The notes under the pieces were generated by a model, which worked only from the letters and a program-made list of their open reading frames with translations, did not search any database and was not told where the DNA came from. A stretch of 27,948 nucleotides of DNA from CAIODY01 sp046051225 (GTDB lineage Bacteria > Bacteroidota > Bacteroidia > Chitinophagales > CAIODY01): contig JBJOOR010000021.1 of NCBI GenBank assembly GCA_046051225.1, positions 1-27,948 on the forward strand, given 5' to 3'. Positions 25,101 to 27,948 of the stretch are shown piece by piece. Positions within the stretch are counted from its first letter, which is position 1. Each line of letters starts with the position of its first letter. Both the position numbers and the translations under genes were made by a program.

Positions 25101-27948
25101 ACTGCTACTTTTACTGCTACATCTCCTGTTTGCCCTAATGCCAACTCAACACTAACTTATACAGGTAATGCAGGAAATGGTGCTACCTATAATTGGAATT
25201 TTGCAGGTGGTACGGCTGCACCTGGTGGCACATTGCAAGGTCCACAATCTGTACATTGGGCTGTATCAGATACTTACAATATTGTATTAAGTGTTACAAA
25301 AAATAAATGTACTTCGTTAAAAGATACACAAAGTGTAATTGTATTGCCCATTCCATCTTCAACATTTACCACCAATAATGCACATTGTGTAGGCGATACA
25401 TTAGTACTAACTTATACGGGCAATGGTGCAAGCATACCAGCCGCCGACCCATTATGGACAATACCTGCAAGTGCTACTATTATAAACGGAAGTATTGCTT
25501 CATTTGGTCCAATTACATTAATCCCTGCTGTGGGTTCTTCTATTTATTCGTTAACGGTAAATAATGGAAGTTGCAGCGGTATTATATTTAAAGATACTAT
25601 TGCAATTTATGCCATCCCCAATAATTCATTTACAGTTACAACCCCAGTTTGTCCAAACACAAATTCAACTATTACTTATACAGGTTTGGCAAGTAACTCG
25701 GCGGCATATCATTGGAATTTTGATGGTGGGACTGCTATTCCAGGAGGAATTGTAAAAGGGCCACACACAGCACAATGGAATTTGTTTGGTATAAAAAATG
25801 TTTCTTTGTATGTAGTAGAAAATGGTTGTACATCAAGCATTGATACACAGCAAGTACAAGTATTACAAGCTCCAACAGCATTGTTTTCAAAAAACAATGT
25901 AAACTGTATTGGCGATACTTTAATGCTGATTTATACAGGCAATGGCAAAAGTATTATAGGTAGTAATGCTATTTGGAGTATCACTCCTACCCCAACTTAT
26001 TTAGCAGGAAATGGAACTACAATGGATACTATTTTATTCATTCCAGCAGTTGGAAAAACACTTATTAACTTAACAGTTGAAAATGGAATTTGCGCAGCTA
26101 CCAAAACAGATTCGGCATTTATTTATAATTACCCAACCAACACTTTTACAACTACTTCGCCTATATGCCTTAATCTTAATTCAACTGTATCTTATACAGG
26201 TTCGGCTGGTATTTCGGCAGCATATCATTGGAATTTTGATGCTGGCAATGCAATACCAGGTGGTACATTCAAAGGCCCTCATACTGTGCAATGGAATAGT
26301 TATGGTACAAAAAATATTTCTTTATCGGTAACCGAAAATGGTTGTACGTCGGCTATTGATACAGTGCCAGTTCAGGTATTACAACTGCCTACTGCCACGT
26401 TCACAAAAAATAGTGCTCGTTGTAATGGCGATACTTTGATGCTTATTTATACAGGTAATGGAAAAAGCATTTTGGGTAGCACAGCAAGTTGGAGTATTAC
26501 ACCAAAGCCTACATTTATTATGGGTGATACAACTACAATGGATACTATTTTATTTGTTCCAGCAATTGGTAAAACAAATATTGAACTAACCGTTACGAAT
26601 AATATTTGCTCTACAATTATTAATGATTCGGTAACTGTATATAGTTATCCTACTACCACTTTTACAGCCACATCGCCTATTTGCCCTGCTGCTAATTCTA
26701 TTTTAACTTATATTGGCAATGCATCGCTTGGTGCTACTTTCCATTGGAATTATGATGGTGGCAATGTGGGTATTAACACAGTTTCGTGGAATAATTCAGG
26801 TTCGTATTTTGTATCACTTTCTATTTCGCAAAATGGATGTACTACAAAAACAGATTCAATACAAATAAATGTATTACAAATTCCTACAACTAATTATGTA
26901 AAAACAATTGCTAACTGTAGTGGCGATACCATTTCGTTGATATATAAGGGCAATGCTAAATCTATTGCTGGTTCGCAATTAAAATGGCGGTTTAATCCAT
27001 TAGCTACTTATTTAGTTGGCGATTCTACAACAATGGATACAATACAATTTATTCCAGCTATTGGTAGTACTACACTTCAATTAGTAGCATCAAATGGAAG
27101 TTGCTTTGCTAATCATTTAGATACTTTTAAAACCTATCCTTATCCAACTAACACATTTATATTGTCAACTGATACTGCTTGTAGCCCAGCTTCAACAATA
27201 GCTACCTATACAGGTTCGGCTTCGGCATCGGCTATTTACAATTGGAATTTCAATAGCTTAACTACTTCGCCAGGCGGTAATACTATTGGACCCGATACTA
27301 TTTTAATACCTAATGCTGGCGATTATATTATTAGTTTATCAGTTGCCGAACATGGTTGTACATCAAGTATTAGTTATGACTCTATCCATATTATTCAATC
27401 ACCTACAGCAAGTATACACAAAAATACACCACATTGTTTGGGAGATACTTTGCAACTATATTACAGTGGAACACCTATTATTAATACACCTATTTGGTCA
27501 TTGCCACCATCGGCAATTATTGTAAAAGGTAATATAAATAGTTTTGACACTTTATTTATTTTGTTGGATACAGGCATGAATCATATCAGTGTAACAGCTA
27601 ATGATGGAAAGTGTACCAACACTGTATTCGATTCAATTAGAATATTCAAAATACCAACTTCTACATTTACTATAAATCCAACTACAAATTGTACAGCATT
27701 GGCTTCAACATTAACTTACACTGGCAATGCAAGTAATGCAGCTACTTATAATTGGAATTTTGCAAGTGGCACTGCTACACCTGGTGGCACTGTAAAAAAT
27801 CAATCGGTGGTTTGGAATGTTGCTGGTAATTATAATGTAGTGCTTTCGGTTTCGGAAAATGGTTGTACATCTATTTTAGATACACAAGCAGTTAATGTTT
27901 TGCTATCGCCTACATCTACATTTACTAAAAACAATCCGCATTGCGCTG
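22155..27948 (+). CDS. Giant secreted adhesin with PKD and Ig-like modules (3' end beyond window)
   Basis: The frame from ATG 22155 is open through the window end: 1931 codons with no stop. Residues 1-33 are a signal peptide (YLPKKFTAFFYLSFLIVSLL ... SYAQ). Residues of about 34-250 form an N-terminal domain starting CPPNIDFEYGNFTNWTCY. A PKD domain lies at about 331-425 (SWKWKFGDPN ... IGNYTVQLIV), followed by Ig-like domains. A domain of about 205 residues is inserted in one of these (residues of about 549-757). From residue 980 on the protein is a tandem array of A and B modules. A is PKD-like (NWNFxGG) and B is Ig-like (CxGDTLxLxYTGN). Each module carries two conserved cysteines. The family is typical of Bacteroidota cell-surface adhesins, usually ending in a T9SS or gliding-type C-terminal domain, which is out of view. 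Secretion by T9SS is inferred, not seen. Confidence 0.9.
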   Translation, partial: MLIPYLPKKFTAFFYLSFLIVSLLVFTNKSYAQCPPNIDFEYGNFTNWTCYIGYVDTTNLTPTGNPITNYHLFYAAAPVNKRQTMIVSSSVPSVDPYGGFPTLCPNGSGHSIRLGNDSIGGQSEAVNYKFRIPVGQNLFNLVYQYAVVLENPKHAYTNQPRVKLEVSDSATGLLIQCASYDFIAGSGLPGFYPVYNSLQSDTVWCKGWTAAAINLKGYGGKTINLTFITNDCTQFGHFGYAYIDVNSQCGNNAIINAYCWNSSLATLAAPAGFQHYHWYDSTLTTSIDTVQNAVIPLPPQTKWYGVICTPYPGYGCVDTFYTKITPVLPAKPTANFSVPSPYCGGSIINFTDLSTSNISGVSIVSWKWKFGDPNATGSSAPPNPDSSLLQNPQHYYSAIGNYTVQLIVTTSAGCVDTILKTIHITLPPPTVNITVSNDTLCAVKDTTTLTYTGSIPSGYSAQWSLNRGASLISGSLNSASPIVVSFDTVGLHYVGFTVIPPSTNPLVCWAHKNIPIYVKGFYPSVSIVGSDTVCLSNVNQLEIIPSFTTCGASSVICNSPTSFKIGNSSVSNTFTSPFYCYNNYPKSRSQYLYTATELNTVGLTNGTLKAMSFNIVTKSSGTAFRNFSIKMACVPYSSIYNGSGKFDTVTTTTLVYTSNAYTSSLGINKFNFTTPYNWDGVSNLLVEVCFDNTGFTSSLAADAVYTTTLPAGNYSTVYALAGTGETEAGCSRIFPQTTNGFTGFSNIRPDVRFYGCNSSYTPTGTTYSWTSSPSGISNSSTSINISPTTNTTYFLTANNNGCIDKDTFKVAVLNSHIKAGNDTTLCFSTNQKTITLSSTVSGTGPFNYSWTVKPSSAAILTPNIANPTVIVLANTIDTFVVKMTNATCTIRDTMIVYASANPTITKTKDTLICLYDTVHLSLVSNQANTNFSWTSPHDPLSCYTCYNPTSYITQTDTFYFIGTNKYGCSTSEKIKVTAKPIPTATFTATSPVCPNANSTLTYTGNAGNGATYNWNFAGGTAAPGGTLQGPQSVHWAVSDTYNIVLSVTKNKCTSLKDTQSVIVLPIPSSTFTTNNAHCVGDTLVLTYTGNGASIPAADPLWTIPASATIINGSIASFGPITLIPAVGSSIYSLTVNNGSCSGIIFKDTIAIYAIPNNSFTVTTPVCPNTNSTITYTGLASNSAAYHWNFDGGTAIPGGIVKGPHTAQWNLFGIKNVSLYVVENGCTSSIDTQQVQVLQAPTALFSKNNVNCIGDTLMLIYTGNGKSIIGSNAIWSITPTPTYLAGNGTTMDTILFIPAVGKTLINLTVENGICAATKTDSAFIYNYPTNTFTTTSPICLNLNSTVSYTGSAGISAAYHWNFDAGNAIPGGTFKGPHTVQWNSYGTKNISLSVTENGCTSAIDTVPVQVLQLPTATFTKNSARCNGDTLMLIYTGNGKSILGSTASWSITPKPTFIMGDTTTMDTILFVPAIGKTNIELTVTNNICSTIINDSVTVYSYPTTTFTATSPICPAANSILTYIGNASLGATFHWNYDGGNVGINTVSWNNSGSYFVSLSISQNGCTTKTDSIQINVLQIPTTNYVKTIANCSGDTISLIYKGNAKSIAGSQLKWRFNPLATYLVGDSTTMDTIQFIPAIGSTTLQLVASNGSCFANHLDTFKTYPYPTNTFILSTDTACSPASTIATYTGSASASAIYNWNFNSLTTSPGGNTIGPDTILIPNAGDYIISLSVAEHGCTSSISYDSIHIIQSPTASIHKNTPHCLGDTLQLYYSGTPIINTPIWSLPPSAIIVKGNINSFDTLFILLDTGMNHISVTANDGKCTNTVFDSIRIFKIPTSTFTINPTTNCTALASTLTYTGNASNAATYNWNFASGTATPGGTVKNQSVVWNVAGNYNVVLSVSENGCTSILDTQAVNVLLSPTSTFTKNNPHCA
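23800..24425 (+). other. Inserted beta-sandwich domain within the adhesin
   Basis: Between the Ig-like segments VSIVGSDTVCLSNVNQLEI and SYTPTGTTYSWTSSPSGIS lies a segment with its own pattern: SQYLYTATEL, GTLKAMSFNIV, FRNFSIKMACVPYSS, YNWDGVSNLLVEVCFDN and SNIRPDVRFYGC. This resembles a domain seen in other Bacteroidota surface proteins as a separate unit. Boundaries are approximate. Confidence 0.55.
25092..27948 (+). repeat. Alternating A/B module array in the adhesin, period about 515 bp
   Basis: A modules begin near 25092, 25610, 26127, 26643, 27136 and 27650. B modules begin near 25347, 25866, 26384, 26880, 27399 and 27906. The pair length is about 515 bp (172 residues), shorter in the fourth pair. 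Pairs 2 and 3 are the most alike (LMLIYTGNGKSI and TTMDTILFxPAxGKT in both B modules; AAYHWNFD in both A modules). Pair 1 and the sixth A module share a NWNFA motif. Confidence 0.85.

Overview
The window looks like a chromosomal segment of a Bacteroidota bacterium, probably from the Chitinophagales or a related order. It is AT-rich. Start sites lack Shine-Dalgarno sequences, and several genes have a TAnnTTTG promoter element just upstream. Three proteins end in type A sorting domains of the type IX secretion system (T9SS). There is also a PorE/OmpA-type protein, a Bacteroidota-style surface adhesin, DUF1003 and RDD membrane proteins, and a lysyl-tRNA synthetase. No rRNA, tRNA, CRISPR array, transposase or phage gene was seen.

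Layout. 1-1444 (minus, cut by the window edge): secreted kelch/PKD protein with the start of a T9SS sorting domain. 1557-3976: a small accessory-looking patch with an FN3-family gene whose N-terminus seems frameshifted, a 42-bp tandem array, an orphan LytTR regulator, a retropepsin-like protease, and three copies of one hairpin repeat. 4062-8012 (minus): secreted M14 carboxypeptidase and an FAD monooxygenase with an N-terminal CxxCxGxG zinc-binding pair. 8013-8525: a gene-poor divergent region with a 46-bp tandem duplication. 8526-9524 (plus): DAHP synthase, tail-overlapping a secreted trypsin-like protease (minus). 11199-13745 (minus): small Lys-rich secreted protein, lysS and an RDD protein. 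13874-15120 (plus): an unlisted 51-aa membrane protein, a tudor/SH3-like protein and a Spy-like periplasmic protein. 15187-22003 (minus): SGNH hydrolase, PorE-like OmpA protein, DUF1003 protein and a large outer-membrane protein. 22155-27948 (plus, cut by the edge): a giant PKD/Ig-like adhesin built from alternating A and B modules of about 172 aa per pair.

How it fits together. Much of the window serves the cell envelope: T9SS cargo (kelch protein, carboxypeptidase, serine protease, probably the adhesin), an OmpA/PD40 envelope protein of the PorE type, and a beta-barrel-like outer-membrane protein. Housekeeping genes (lysS, aroF) are interspersed. The least explained part is the 2.3-4.0 kb patch. 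There a 42-bp array, whose unit equals about four helical turns and carries dyads, sits directly upstream of a stand-alone DNA-binding regulator, and the same 49-bp hairpin recurs behind neighbouring genes. I did not find a clearly new defence or metabolic system. The array/LytTR pair, the hairpin family and the zinc-motif/FAD fusion deserve the closest look.
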